Positions 26,987 through 36,410 of a stretch of 64,000 bases of DNA are shown piece by piece (the stretch's first letter is position 1; every line of letters begins with the position of its first letter). Source of the stretch: Polyangiaceae bacterium. GTDB lineage: Bacteria > Myxococcota_A > Polyangia > Polyangiales > Polyangiaceae. The stretch lies in assembly GCA_025936115.1 (NCBI GenBank), contig JAICTZ010000015.1:62001-126000 (forward strand), written 5' to 3'. A model generated the notes under the pieces. It did no database searches. It was not told the DNA's origin and saw only the letters and a program-made list of their open reading frames with translations. The translations under genes were made by a program, and so were the position numbers.

Positions 26987-27030
26987 GCCCATTTTCGCGG
27001 CCAGCCCACTTGCAGGCCGCGAAAATGGGC
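26987..27030. repeat. perfect 16-bp inverted repeat between divergent genes
   Basis: GCCCATTTTCGCGGCC (26987-27002) and its exact complement (27015-27030) flank a 12-base spacer. The element sits in the 187-bp space between the glycosyltransferase start (26879, minus) and yhbY (27067, plus). No T-tract follows, and since both genes point away from it, it is more likely an operator or a structured leader than a terminator. Confidence 0.8.
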
Positions 27031-27066
27031 GTTCGATGCAAGCGGTCTCGGGTGTAGGCTCGCGCT

Positions 27067-27420
27067 ATGTCGCCGGCCGCCCCGCCGCCCGAGCTCGACG
27101 GCCGTCAGCGCCGCCACCTCCGAGCACTCGCGCATCATCAAAAAGCCATCGTTCAGATCGGCGGCCAAGGGCTCACGCCCGGCGTCGTCCAGGCGCTCGA
27201 AGCGGCGCTCGGCCGTCACGAGCTCGTCAAAGTGCGCGTCGCGAGCGAGGCCCCGCTGCCTCTCGCCGAGCTCGGCGCGGAGCTCGCTGCACAAACGCGC
27301 TCGGCGCTCGCCCAGACGCTCGGCCGGACATTGCTCTTGTACCGCCCGCATCCCGAGAAGCCGCGCATCGTTTTACCGCGCGGCGGGAAAGCGAGCGACG
27401 GCGAGGAGGATCAAGCGTGA
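27067..27420 (+). CDS. yhbY: YhbY-family RNA-binding (CRM domain) protein
   Basis: 117 residues comprising one CRM domain: RRHLRALAHHQKAIVQIGGQG with the conserved G-x-x-G-type RNA-binding loop GGQGLTPGV, then VRVASEAPLP and GRTLLLYRPHPEKPRIVLP at the C-terminus. YhbY binds pre-50S ribosomal subunits and helps assembly. A 15-residue basic/acidic tail follows the domain. Its TGA overlaps the GTG start of oligoribonuclease (GTGA), so the two RNA-metabolism genes are translationally coupled. Confidence 0.9.
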   Translation: MSPAAPPPELDGRQRRHLRALAHHQKAIVQIGGQGLTPGVVQALEAALGRHELVKVRVASEAPLPLAELGAELAAQTRSALAQTLGRTLLLYRPHPEKPRIVLPRGGKASDGEEDQA

Positions 27421-27977
27421 CCCAGACCAGCATTAAACGCGTTCAGGCGGAGGGCAATCTCGCCTGGCTCGACCTCGAGATGACGGGCCTCGACGCGCAG
27501 CGCGACGTAATCTTGCAAGCGGCGCTCGTCGTCACCAACGCCGAGCTCACGGTGCTCGAGGAGTACTGCGTCGATATCTGGCAGCCCGAAACGGAGCTCG
27601 CCAAGATGACGCCCTTCGTGCGCGACATGCACGAAAAATCGGGACTTCTGGCGCGCCTGCGCAGTTCCAAAGTCGACACCTGGGCCGCCGAACAACGCCT
27701 ACTCGAGCGCGTCGCGGGTTACTGCACGTATCCTGCCGTGCTCTGCGGCAACACCATCGGTCAAGACAAGCGCTTCGTCGAAAGTCGCATGCCGGGGCTC
27801 GCCGGCTATCTTTCGTACCGCACGATCGACGTGAGCAGCATCAAGCTGCTCGCCAAAGCGTGGTACGGGGGTGGCGCCGTCTTCGACAAGCCGAAGGATC
27901 GCGAGCACGATGCTCTCTTCGACGTGAGGAATTCGATTGCCGAGCTTTTGCATTACCGAAAGACGCTCTTTCGCTGA
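27417..27977 (+). CDS. orn: oligoribonuclease
   Basis: 186 residues from GTG 27417, overlapping the yhbY stop. The DEDDh exonuclease residues are all visible: Asp and Glu in AWLDLEMTGL, Asp in GNTIGQDKRFV, and His/Asp in KDREHDALFDV. The YRTIDVSSIKLLAKAWY segment is typical of Orn. It degrades the last 2-5 nt of RNA to nucleotides and, in many bacteria, hydrolyses pGpG, the breakdown product of cyclic di-GMP. That links it loosely to the diguanylate cyclase in this window. The next gene starts 41 nt before its stop, in another frame. Confidence 0.93.
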   Translation: MTQTSIKRVQAEGNLAWLDLEMTGLDAQRDVILQAALVVTNAELTVLEEYCVDIWQPETELAKMTPFVRDMHEKSGLLARLRSSKVDTWAAEQRLLERVAGYCTYPAVLCGNTIGQDKRFVESRMPGLAGYLSYRTIDVSSIKLLAKAWYGGGAVFDKPKDREHDALFDVRNSIAELLHYRKTLFR

Positions 27978-28716
27978 GCGCACGCCGCCACTCGTCGCGC
28001 TCGCGCTGGCGCTCGGCATAGCCGGCTGCTCACGCGAGACGAACAAGACGCACGCGACGGCGCCGAGCAGCGAGAGCACGGCGATGCAGCGCGCCGCCGC
28101 AACGGCGAGCGCCCCGCCCGAGGCGAACCCGAATGCCGCGGACGTGCCGCCCGGCACGAACCCGCGCGCGCCCAACGCACCCCCCGGTGCGGATCCGGAC
28201 GCTCCCGTGACGCCTCCGGGAACGAAGCCGAGCGGCGACGAAGCCTCACGCTCGCTCACGGCCGAGCGCGTCCTCGCCGAGGTGCGCCGCCTGGGCGGCA
28301 AGGGCACGCTCGTCAACGCCTGGGCGAGCTGGTGCGGTCCGTGCAAGCACGAGCTCCCCATGCTCGCCTTGCTCGCCAAGGACATCGCGCCGCGCGGCGT
28401 GCACGTGTTGCTCGTCTCGCTCGACGAACCGGACGAGCGCCACAAAGCGACTGAATTCTTGCAAGAGCGCGGCATAACGCTGCCGAGCTACTTCGCCGAA
28501 CGGCCGCTCGGCGCCTTCAAGCAAGGCATGAACCCGCGCTGGCCCGGCATGCTGCCCGCGAGCTTTCTCTTCGATGCCGCGGGCAAGCTTCGTTACTATT
28601 GGGGCGGCGAAGCGTTCGAGGAAGAGCTCACGCCGATCATCAGCGCGCTCGCGGCCGGTAAGCCGATCCAGGGCGAAGCGAACGCCCCCGTCGCGCCCGA
28701 AGGCGAAGTTCACTGA
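27937..28716 (+). CDS. TlpA-like thioredoxin-fold lipoprotein
   Basis: 259 residues from TTG 27937, overlapping the oligoribonuclease 3' end by 41 nt. The signal region LVALALALGIAGCSRE has lipobox IAGC. A Pro/Ala/Asn-rich linker follows (about 40-100). The thioredoxin domain has the active-site WASWCGPCKHELPML with CGPC and the cis-Pro region MLPASFLFD. TlpA-like proteins reduce or oxidise periplasmic thiols, for example in cytochrome maturation. A second redoxin lipoprotein (39983-40570) is in the window. The TTG start is inferred from signal-peptide position; no strong Shine-Dalgarno is visible. Confidence 0.82.
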   Translation: MPSFCITERRSFAERTPPLVALALALGIAGCSRETNKTHATAPSSESTAMQRAAATASAPPEANPNAADVPPGTNPRAPNAPPGADPDAPVTPPGTKPSGDEASRSLTAERVLAEVRRLGGKGTLVNAWASWCGPCKHELPMLALLAKDIAPRGVHVLLVSLDEPDERHKATEFLQERGITLPSYFAERPLGAFKQGMNPRWPGMLPASFLFDAAGKLRYYWGGEAFEEELTPIISALAAGKPIQGEANAPVAPEGEVH

Positions 28717-28737
28717 GTCTTCGCTGCGGCCGGCGCT

Positions 28738-30132
28738 TCACTGCGGGGTGAGGCTGCACGCCTGCAGCATGGACACGCACCCGACGCCCGCGCAGCAGTG
28801 CTCGTTCAAGGGACACGAGTCGAGCACCGTCTTGCACACGCCGGTCTCGCACACGGGGCGCGAACAAGTCGTGGTGCCGCCGCCGCTGATGGCCTGCGGA
28901 GTGAAACTCCCGGCCGTCGTCACGACCACGCAATCGGTATCCTGGCAGCATTGAGCGCAGGTGCCCGTCGCCGCGCAGCAGAGCGGCGACGCCGAGTCAC
29001 TGCACTGCTTGTTCGAGCAACAGGTCTGGCACTTGCCGGTGTTCGGGCAGCACGACTGGCCGTGACTGCACGAGACGTTCGAGTACTGGCAAGTGCCGTT
29101 ATTGCAGGCGACCGTCTGGCACGCGAGCGGGGCGGCGCAATCACCTGCTTCTCTGCACTGATTGGAGGAGCAGCCCTTGAGGCGGTCACAAGTCTGTCCG
29201 ACCGGGCAACGCGTCGCATCGGGTTGACTCGAGCAAGCGAGCGTACCGTCGGCGCCCGCCTTGCAGGTCTCTACGGTGCAAGCGACGCCGTCACTCGGAC
29301 AATCGGCAGCTTCGCAGCAGGTGCCGCACTTGGCGGTCGTGCCGTCGGGGCTCGGACAGCAAAGCGTGCCGTCGGCGCAGAGTGAGGTCGAAGTACACTG
29401 CAGGTCTTGGCCGCACGTGCTCGGATTGCACGGGTCGTCGTGCGGACATTGGGAGTCGCTGCAGCAGGAGCCGCAGCCTTGGCCGGGACAGCACGTGCCG
29501 CCGTCCGGGCACGACGCGTGCGTGCAGAGGTGATTCACGCAGCTGTCGGTCGTGCAAGGATCGGTGTCGGCACAGTCGGCGTCGACCGAGCATTGCTCGC
29601 GCGGCACGCAGCCGGTGGCCGAGCAATAGTCGGTGTCGTTCGGGCAGCTGCCCGGCGTGTTGGTGCAAAAGCCGGCGAAGCATTCGTCGTCGGTGCAGTC
29701 GATCTGATCGTCGCAGTCGGCCTTGCCGCAGCACTGGCCGCATTCCCCGTCGCAACAGAGCGGTTGATCGCCCGTGCATTTGGGCGCGTTCGCACAGACA
29801 CCGTCGGCGTCGCAGGTGTCGACGGTACACGGATCCGCGTCGTCGCAGTCCTTGGCCCCCGTGCAGAGCGTCGTGCCGCCGCCCGCCGTTCCCGAGCTAC
29901 CGGCGCTGCTCCCGCCCGCGGCGGATGCGCCGCCGTTGGGCACGCCCGCCATCCCCGCGAGCGAACTGTCGCCTCCCGTGGCCGAACCGCCGCTGCCGAC
30001 CTGCCCCCCCGCCGCGCTCATGCCCGCGGAGCCGGCGTGCGGGCCCCCCGACGTGAAATCCGGGCCGCCGCACGCGGAGGCGATCGCTCCGCAAACGAAG
30101 CCCAGACCCAGCAAGCGGAGAAGCAAGCGCAT
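28738..30132 (-). CDS. Cys-rich repeat lipoprotein
   Basis: 464 residues from ATG 30132 (an upstream in-frame start at 30156 would place non-hydrophobic residues before the signal). The signal ends at AIASACGG, lipidation at that Cys. A Gly/Ala/Ser linker of about 60 residues is followed by some 350 residues with cysteines every 3-8 positions. They occur in repeating units such as CDDADPCTVDTC, CDDQIDCTDDEC, CADTDPCTTDSC and CPSDGVACTVETC. These repeats are widespread in Polyangiales surface proteins and probably form disulfide-knotted modules, some with Asp-rich loops that could bind calcium. No enzymatic domain is seen. It converges on the TlpA-like gene. Confidence 0.78.
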   Translation of the reverse strand: MRLLLRLLGLGFVCGAIASACGGPDFTSGGPHAGSAGMSAAGGQVGSGGSATGGDSSLAGMAGVPNGGASAAGGSSAGSSGTAGGGTTLCTGAKDCDDADPCTVDTCDADGVCANAPKCTGDQPLCCDGECGQCCGKADCDDQIDCTDDECFAGFCTNTPGSCPNDTDYCSATGCVPREQCSVDADCADTDPCTTDSCVNHLCTHASCPDGGTCCPGQGCGSCCSDSQCPHDDPCNPSTCGQDLQCTSTSLCADGTLCCPSPDGTTAKCGTCCEAADCPSDGVACTVETCKAGADGTLACSSQPDATRCPVGQTCDRLKGCSSNQCREAGDCAAPLACQTVACNNGTCQYSNVSCSHGQSCCPNTGKCQTCCSNKQCSDSASPLCCAATGTCAQCCQDTDCVVVTTAGSFTPQAISGGGTTTCSRPVCETGVCKTVLDSCPLNEHCCAGVGCVSMLQACSLTPQ

Positions 30133-30177
30133 GAGCGAGAGTATACTCGCCGCCACGCGCGACAGCCAACGCCGCTC

Positions 30178-31068
30178 TCAGGTCTGCGCGCCTTGTTCGA
30201 GCGACGCAAAGAACGCGCGCACGACGGCGTTTCTGAGCTTACCCTTTTCCGCACATACTCCGACACCGAGGTCACCGAGCTCGCCCTCGAGCTCCAGGTT
30301 CCGGAGCGCGGGACGGAGCGGGCTCTTCTCGAGTACGATCTTCGGCACGACGCCGACACCGCAGCCGAGACTCACGAGCGAAAGGATCGCTTCATTGCCC
30401 GGCACCTCGCCATAGACGTTCGGTTTCACGCGCCGGCGACGGAAGAAACGCTCGGCGCTCACACGGCCGGGACCCGTCGCAGGCAGCACCACCGGCACGC
30501 GCTCCCACGGAATGTTTCGTTCGTCCACGAGCCGACTCACCTCACAGTCGCTCGCCGGTCCGACGAAGACGAGCGGCGTGACTAGCAGCGTGCGCGAGAC
30601 GAGGCCCGGCGGGGTCCGCGCGGGCAACGCAGCCACTGCGACGTCGACCGTGCCGCGCGACAGCATCCCGAGCGCGTCGGTCGCGTAGCCCGTCTCGAGA
30701 CGAATGTGGATATCGGGGTGCCGGCGCCGAAAGCTCGCGAGCGCGTCGGGCAAGAAGCTCTGGCACGCCGTGACGGAGGCGAAAATGCCGAGCGTCCCCG
30801 TCAAGCGTTCGGAGCTGTCCGACAAGCGGGCACGGAGCGCCTGCCAGCGCGCTAGCGTCTCGGCGGCGTGAAGCTTCAGGGCTTCGCCTGCAGGCGCGAG
30901 CTCGACGCTGCGCCGATCACGGACGAACAGCGGGCGGCCGAGCTCGCTCTCCAAGCGCTGGATGGTGCGCGAGAGCGCCGACGGGCTCACGTGGCACTCG
31001 CGGCTCGTCTTGCCGAAGTGGAGCGAGCGGGAAAGGTGCAGGAACAGGTGGAGCTCGTCGTAGGTCAT
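30178..31068 (-). CDS. ilvY: LysR-type regulator of ilvC (IlvY)
   Basis: 296 residues with the LysR N-terminal winged helix (HLFLHLSRSLHFGKTS, then SPSALSRTIQRLESELGRPL) and a periplasmic-binding-like effector domain. It is divergent from ilvC with a 101-bp shared promoter region, the classic ilvY-ilvC arrangement. In that system IlvY activates ilvC when its substrates acetolactate or acetohydroxybutyrate bind. The C-terminal GCGVGVVPKIVLEK segment is typical of the family. The gene context makes the identity firm. Confidence 0.9.
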   Translation of the reverse strand: MTYDELHLFLHLSRSLHFGKTSRECHVSPSALSRTIQRLESELGRPLFVRDRRSVELAPAGEALKLHAAETLARWQALRARLSDSSERLTGTLGIFASVTACQSFLPDALASFRRRHPDIHIRLETGYATDALGMLSRGTVDVAVAALPARTPPGLVSRTLLVTPLVFVGPASDCEVSRLVDERNIPWERVPVVLPATGPGRVSAERFFRRRRVKPNVYGEVPGNEAILSLVSLGCGVGVVPKIVLEKSPLRPALRNLELEGELGDLGVGVCAEKGKLRNAVVRAFFASLEQGAQT

Positions 31069-31090
31069 GCGTCGGAGTTCACTCGTGAAA

Positions 31091-31142
31091 TTGCTGTTTC
31101 ACTCCGTGCAACACAATATGGCGAACATATCACCTTGCGCAA
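31091..31142. promoter_or_regulatory. candidate IlvY operator and ilvC promoter
   Basis: Within the ilvY-ilvC divergent space there are two dyads built of the same half-site. One is TTGC (31091-31094) with GCAA (31108-31111); the other is the compact palindrome TTGCGCAA at 31135-31142. TTGCTG (31091) and CAATAT (31114-31119), 17 bp apart, could serve as a weak promoter reading toward ilvC. Paired sites in this position match how IlvY is known to bind; the exact assignment is inference. Confidence 0.5.
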
Positions 31143-31169
31143 CAAGGCAGCGCGGCTACGCTCCGGCCC

Positions 31170-32648
31170 ATGGCGAAGCCCCTGTCTTTCACGTCCAAGG
31201 TTTTCAACGTCGAGCGTCTGGATTTCGGGACCCAGAGCGAGCAGGTCGTCAAAGGCGGCCGCCACCTCTTGCCGCTCCTGCCGAAAGCCTTCGCAGGCAT
31301 CAAGCAGATCGGCGTCATCGGTTGGGGTTCGCAAGGGCCCGCCCAGGCGCAGAACCTGCGCGACTCGCTCGCCGGCACCGACATCCGCGTGAAGGTGGGG
31401 CTGCGCTCCGGCTCGAGCTCCGAGAAACTGGCCGAGCAGGCGGGCTTCAGCAAGGCGAACGGCACGCTCGGCGAGCAGTTCGACGTCGTGCGCGAGAGCG
31501 ACCTCGTCTTGCTCCTCATCTCCGACGCCGCACAGGCCGAGCTCTTCGGTCGCGTGTTCGAGCTCATGCGTCCGGGCACGACGCTCGGCCTTTCGCACGG
31601 CTTCTTGCTCGGCCACATGAAGAACGTCGGCGCGAAGTTCCCGCCCAACATCAACGTCGTCGCCGTCTGCCCGAAGGGCATGGGCCCGAGCGTGCGTCGC
31701 CTGTACGTGCAGGGCAAAGAGGTGAACGGCGCCGGCATCAACGCAAGCTTCGCGGTCGAGCAGGATGTCGACGGTCGCGCGACGGACATCGCGCTCGGCT
31801 GGTCGGTCGCGCTCGGCTCGCCCTTCACGTTCCAGACGACGCTCGAGAGTGAGTACAAGTCGGACATCTACGGCGAGCGCGGGATCCTGCTCGGCGCCGT
31901 CCACGGCATCATCGAGTCGCTCTACCGCCGCTTCGTGAGCCAGGGCATGACGCGTGAAACCGCCTTCCTGAACGCCGCGGAATCGATCACGGGGCCGATC
32001 TCGAAGACGATCTCCAAGCGCGGCATCCTCGCCGTGTACGAGGGCCTCGACGCCGCCGGCAAGGCGGAGTTCGAGAGAGCGTACACCGCGACGTATCCCG
32101 CCGCGCGCGAGGTGATGGAGGAGATCTACGACGAGGTTTCGAGCGGCAACGAAATCCGCGGCGTCGTGCTCGCGGGCGAACGCCTCAAACGCCGCCCCAT
32201 GGGCAAGATCGACGGCACCGAGACCTGGAAGGTCGGCGCGAGCGTGAGGAAGCAGCGCGACGAAGCCAAGATCCCGGTCAACCCCTTCACGGCCGGCGTC
32301 TACATCGCGACGATGATGGCGCAAATCGACGTGCTCTACGACCACGATCATCCCGGCTCGGAAATCGCGAACGAGAGCGTCATCGAGTGCACGGACTCGC
32401 TGAATCCGTACATGCACGCGCGCGGCGTCTCCTACATGATCGACAACTGCTCCACGACGGCTCGCCTCGGGGCCCGCCGCTGGGCCCCCACCTTCGACTA
32501 CACCATCACGCAGCAGGCTTACGTCGACCTCGACGAGGCCCGCCCGCTCGACCAGAAACTCATCCCTGCTTTCAAGAATCACCCGGTGCACAACGTGCTC
32601 GCGGCGTGTCTGAAGCTCCGTCCGACGGTCGATATTTTCGTCGAGTGA
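31170..32648 (+). CDS. ilvC: ketol-acid reductoisomerase, class II (Escherichia coli type)
   Basis: 492 residues, the long class II size (about 490) with duplicated C-terminal knotted domain. The NADPH-binding loop is GWGSQGPAQAQNLRDSL. Metal and substrate residues appear in segments such as RGIVLAGERLK-like EIRGVVLAGERLKRRPMG and SIIECTDSLN-like SVIECTDSLNPYMHARG. It converts acetolactate and acetohydroxybutyrate into the dihydroxy acids of valine and isoleucine synthesis in the cytoplasm. It is regulated by the divergent ilvY and followed by a hairpin. No other ilv gene is in the window. Confidence 0.96.
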   Translation: MAKPLSFTSKVFNVERLDFGTQSEQVVKGGRHLLPLLPKAFAGIKQIGVIGWGSQGPAQAQNLRDSLAGTDIRVKVGLRSGSSSEKLAEQAGFSKANGTLGEQFDVVRESDLVLLLISDAAQAELFGRVFELMRPGTTLGLSHGFLLGHMKNVGAKFPPNINVVAVCPKGMGPSVRRLYVQGKEVNGAGINASFAVEQDVDGRATDIALGWSVALGSPFTFQTTLESEYKSDIYGERGILLGAVHGIIESLYRRFVSQGMTRETAFLNAAESITGPISKTISKRGILAVYEGLDAAGKAEFERAYTATYPAAREVMEEIYDEVSSGNEIRGVVLAGERLKRRPMGKIDGTETWKVGASVRKQRDEAKIPVNPFTAGVYIATMMAQIDVLYDHDHPGSEIANESVIECTDSLNPYMHARGVSYMIDNCSTTARLGARRWAPTFDYTITQQAYVDLDEARPLDQKLIPAFKNHPVHNVLAACLKLRPTVDIFVE

Positions 32649-32694
32649 GCGTTTGATCGCGTCACGTCCTCGCACGCTCGTGCCGCGGGACGAA

Positions 32695-32727
32695 ACGGCG
32701 CCGCCCGGGCTAGCTCGGGGGCGCCGT
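32695..32727. terminator. hairpin between convergent ilvC and cupin genes
   Basis: ACGGCGCC (32695-32702) pairs with GGCGCCGT (32720-32727), and inside it CCCG (32704-32707) pairs with CGGG (32716-32719), leaving an 8-base loop and a one-base bulge. It lies 47 bp after the ilvC stop and before the convergent cupin gene ending at 32793. No U-tract follows, so termination efficiency is uncertain. Confidence 0.55.
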
Positions 32728-32792
32728 CGCGCGGCGGGTCGCCCGGGGTACTCAGGTGCGCGGCGCTTCCGCGAACGTCCCCCGTCCGCCTG

Positions 32793-33170
32793 CTACGCCG
32801 TGCTCTGCTTGTTCTCCGGCCAGCCCAGGGTGAGCAGGAACGCGCTGTCAACCTCCGCGTGCACGTCGTGCGAAAGGCCCGCGCCGAGGACCAAGAGCTG
32901 GCCCTGCGAAACGTCCACGGTGCGGTCGGGCAGATGCAAGCGCACGTGTCCAGAGAGGGTTTGAACGGACGCCGTCACGCTCGTGTGATGTTCGGAAATG
33001 GTCTTGCCGGCCCCGATCGCGATGAGGATGATGCGGAGATCCGGTGTTCGGATGAGCGTCCGAGCCGCGTGACCGTCGCGAAGGTACGGCTCTTCCGCGC
33101 GTAGCTCGCCTGCGATGCGCGCAAGCTCGAAGGTGGTGCCGTGCTCGGGTGTCGTGGGGGGCTTCATCAT
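32793..33170 (-). CDS. small cupin-fold protein
   Basis: 125 residues forming a single cupin barrel: IGAGKTISEHHTSVTASVQ (first cupin motif with paired His), SGHVRLHLPDRTVDVSQGQL, then VLGAGLSHDVHAEVDSAFL (second motif with His). It lacks a DNA-binding domain. The substrate or ligand is unknown; such cupins can be metal-dependent dioxygenases or sensors. Its start overlaps the stop of the hemerythrin gene by 4 nt, so it is cotranslated with an oxygen- or NO-binding protein. Confidence 0.78.
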   Translation of the reverse strand: MMKPPTTPEHGTTFELARIAGELRAEEPYLRDGHAARTLIRTPDLRIILIAIGAGKTISEHHTSVTASVQTLSGHVRLHLPDRTVDVSQGQLLVLGAGLSHDVHAEVDSAFLLTLGWPENKQSTA

Positions 33171-33733
33171 GACTGATTCTCCGAAAAATTACCCGCCGCC
33201 GTTGCGGGCTCGGGGCGGCGCCGTCGACGGAGCTCGTCGATGATCCGTGTTTGAGTCTCGCTCGGGAGGAGCTCTCGGATCGCCGGGAAGATTGTCGTCT
33301 CCTCGAGGCGCAGGTGAGCCTCGAACTCCGTCTTCAGCGCGGTAGCGGCGGCGGCAAGCTCGCTGCGCGCCACGTCGTCAGCCGGCCGAATTCGAACCGC
33401 GGCGAGCGCGGCGAGCAGCGTCGCGAGCTTCGAAGCGTGTTGCTCGTGCTGCGCGGCCACGGTGTCGAGCGCGTGGTCCACGGGCGGCGACTGACCGCGC
33501 AGGCGCGGCTCGATGCTCTCTTCCTCGTCGGCAACGTGCAGGGGCAGGGCTTCTTTGAAATAGCGCTCGACGTCGGTACATGCCTGAGCAACCTGGTCGG
33601 CGGACGCATCGCCCCGCAGAGCCGCTTGGCGCGCCAGCTCGACGAAATGGCGGATCCTTTGGTGGCACTCGCCGAGTAGCCCGACCAGGTCCTGGGGCTT
33701 GGACTCGCGACGTGTAGACAGCTGCGTCAACAT
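33167..33733 (-). CDS. hemerythrin HHE-domain protein
   Basis: 188 residues forming a four-helix hemerythrin-like domain. Likely iron ligands are His in GECHQRIRHFVELA, His and Glu in ALPLHVADEEESIEPRL, His in AAQHEQHASKL, and His and Glu in FEAHLRLEETTIFPAI. Such proteins bind O2 or NO at a non-heme di-iron centre and act in stress response or iron-sulfur repair. The gene lies between a 56-codon small gene (7-nt overlap at its start) and a cupin gene (4-nt overlap at its end), a tightly coupled three-gene unit. Confidence 0.85.
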   Translation of the reverse strand: MLTQLSTRRESKPQDLVGLLGECHQRIRHFVELARQAALRGDASADQVAQACTDVERYFKEALPLHVADEEESIEPRLRGQSPPVDHALDTVAAQHEQHASKLATLLAALAAVRIRPADDVARSELAAAATALKTEFEAHLRLEETTIFPAIRELLPSETQTRIIDELRRRRRPEPATAAGNFSENQS

Positions 33734-33897
33734 GGGACGCCTCGCGACGCGCGCGGAATGTAACCACCGTCGTCTTCCCAGCGGGAGAGCGTGCCTGGCT
33801 CCGGCCTGCCCTGCAGGCTCGTGGAAGTGCGTGACGAGTCTTCGTCGCGGCGATCGCGCTGAACGTCCACGGACATGGTTTCCGAAACGTCGGGCAC
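33727..33897 (-). CDS. small protein encoded upstream of hemerythrin
   Basis: A 56-residue frame from GTG 33897 to TGA 33727. A perfect Shine-Dalgarno AGGAGG (complement at 33903-33908) lies 5 nt upstream, the strongest ribosome-binding site I noticed in the window. Its stop overlaps the hemerythrin ATG by 7 nt, implying translational coupling. The product is hydrophilic and charged, with no signal or membrane segment, and ends with a Pro/Gly/Trp-containing stretch (RPEPGTLSRWEDDGGYIPR). I do not recognise a family. The spacing, overlap and codon use argue that it is real; ATG 33876 is too far from the Shine-Dalgarno to be the start. Confidence 0.65.
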   Translation of the reverse strand: MPDVSETMSVDVQRDRRDEDSSRTSTSLQGRPEPGTLSRWEDDGGYIPRASRGVPC

Positions 33898-33909
33898 GTG
33901 TGCCTCCTT

Positions 33910-34230
33910 TCGCCGGCGAGCGTACCCCGTCTCGGCGGTGATTGCCCGCGGCCGTACGTTAATCGTTCAGCGCGCGAGAAAACCTTTTCCGAGGCGGATG
34001 TGCTCCATCAGCTCGGATTCGACCTTCTCAAGACCCGCGTAGAGCACCTGCATGAATCAGGCCCTTGGCCAGCAGCGCGCCACCGAGGCACAAAAAACAA
34101 GATAGCCCCGGTGGTCGCCGAAGCGCTCCATGATGCGGGTGAGAGAACGCCCGGGAGGAACGCATCCGGCGCCGCGGAGCATGGCGCGCAGCGCGTCCCG
34201 GTTGAACTGTGTGGCCTGCCGACCGAGCGT
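33910..34230. other. 321-bp stretch without a convincing gene
   Basis: It lies upstream of the small-protein/hemerythrin/cupin operon and should hold its promoter. Short frames exist on both strands. One minus-strand piece (about 33971-34057, reading LEKVESELMEHIRLGKGF) has coding-like composition but only 28 codons and no Shine-Dalgarno, so it may be a remnant. No clear FNR or similar palindrome was found. Confidence 0.4.
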
Positions 34231-34575
34231 TCAGCGCGCGCAGAGCTCCGCCATCGCGCCCGTGGCGTTGGTGCAGTCGCACTTTTCGATGACGCGGGTC
34301 GCGTCGCCGCCACACTGTTGATCGACGCCGGGACAGCTTTCGTTGCGGGCCGTACAGCTCGCGAATTGGTCGAAAGCGTCTTGGCAGTCGGCGCTGCGCG
34401 ATTCGGTGTCGTTGATGCACTGGGACGCGCAATCCTCGACGCCGACGGCGCCAAGCACGCAGCGTGACTCCCACTCGCACACGCGCTGGCATTGTTTCTC
34501 GTCGGAAGCGCAGCCGAACGCCGAGACGAACGTGAGGACGAGCAGGAGGCCTTGAACGCGAGTCACGACGGGCAT
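34231..34575 (-). CDS. small Cys-rich lipoprotein
   Basis: 114 residues from ATG 34575. An open frame continues further upstream but only as antisense of the sugar kinase region; the 34575 start gives a clean signal (GLLLVLTFVSAFGCAS, lipidation Cys 22). The mature part has about 12 cysteines spaced like a disulfide-rich domain (CQRVCEWESRC, CASQC, SADCQDAFDQFASC, CPGVDQQC, CDC). Paired C-x3-C helices with this spacing recur in Polyangiales small lipoproteins. No function known. Confidence 0.72.
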   Translation of the reverse strand: MPVVTRVQGLLLVLTFVSAFGCASDEKQCQRVCEWESRCVLGAVGVEDCASQCINDTESRSADCQDAFDQFASCTARNESCPGVDQQCGGDATRVIEKCDCTNATGAMAELCAR

Positions 34576-34613
34576 GGGCAAAAGCGCGCGGACGCTAGCA
34601 CGATCCCCCGCAC

Positions 34614-34799
34614 ATGCGCCCACATTGCCCGCCAAATCAGCCGGAAAGCACGCACTGGCCGCTGCAGCAGGGCCTGAAGCTCGTTGGCGGCCGCGGCATT
34701 GAGTTCGGCTTCGTGATGACCGCGCTCGGCCTCGACAATAAGCCGGTGTTCGAATACGTGGACAGCGACGTGGGCGCGGCGGGAAGCGCCTGCCCGCCT
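34614..34799 (+). pseudogene. short coding-like fragment, possible gene remnant
   Basis: From ATG 34614 about 60 codons show normal high-GC3 coding usage and a protein-like sequence (LKLVGGRGIEFGFVMTALG, then LDNKPVFEYVDSDVG). The frame then runs without stop into the antisense of the sugar kinase gene, where it loses coding character. No signal peptide or Shine-Dalgarno is seen. It looks like an internal or 3' fragment of a deleted gene. No homologue recognised. Confidence 0.35.
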
Positions 34800-36359
<1,560 letters not shown>

Positions 36360-36410
36360 CCAAACCTCGCGAGGGCGGGGAGCCTAGTACAGCAAGGCGC
36401 GGCGCGCCGA

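Noticed and set aside
33898..34467. A 189-codon plus-strand frame over the hemerythrin upstream region and a lipoprotein gene.
   Set aside because: Its second half is antisense to the Cys-rich lipoprotein at 34231-34575, it has no Shine-Dalgarno, and the 5' part overlaps the strong-RBS small gene's leader.
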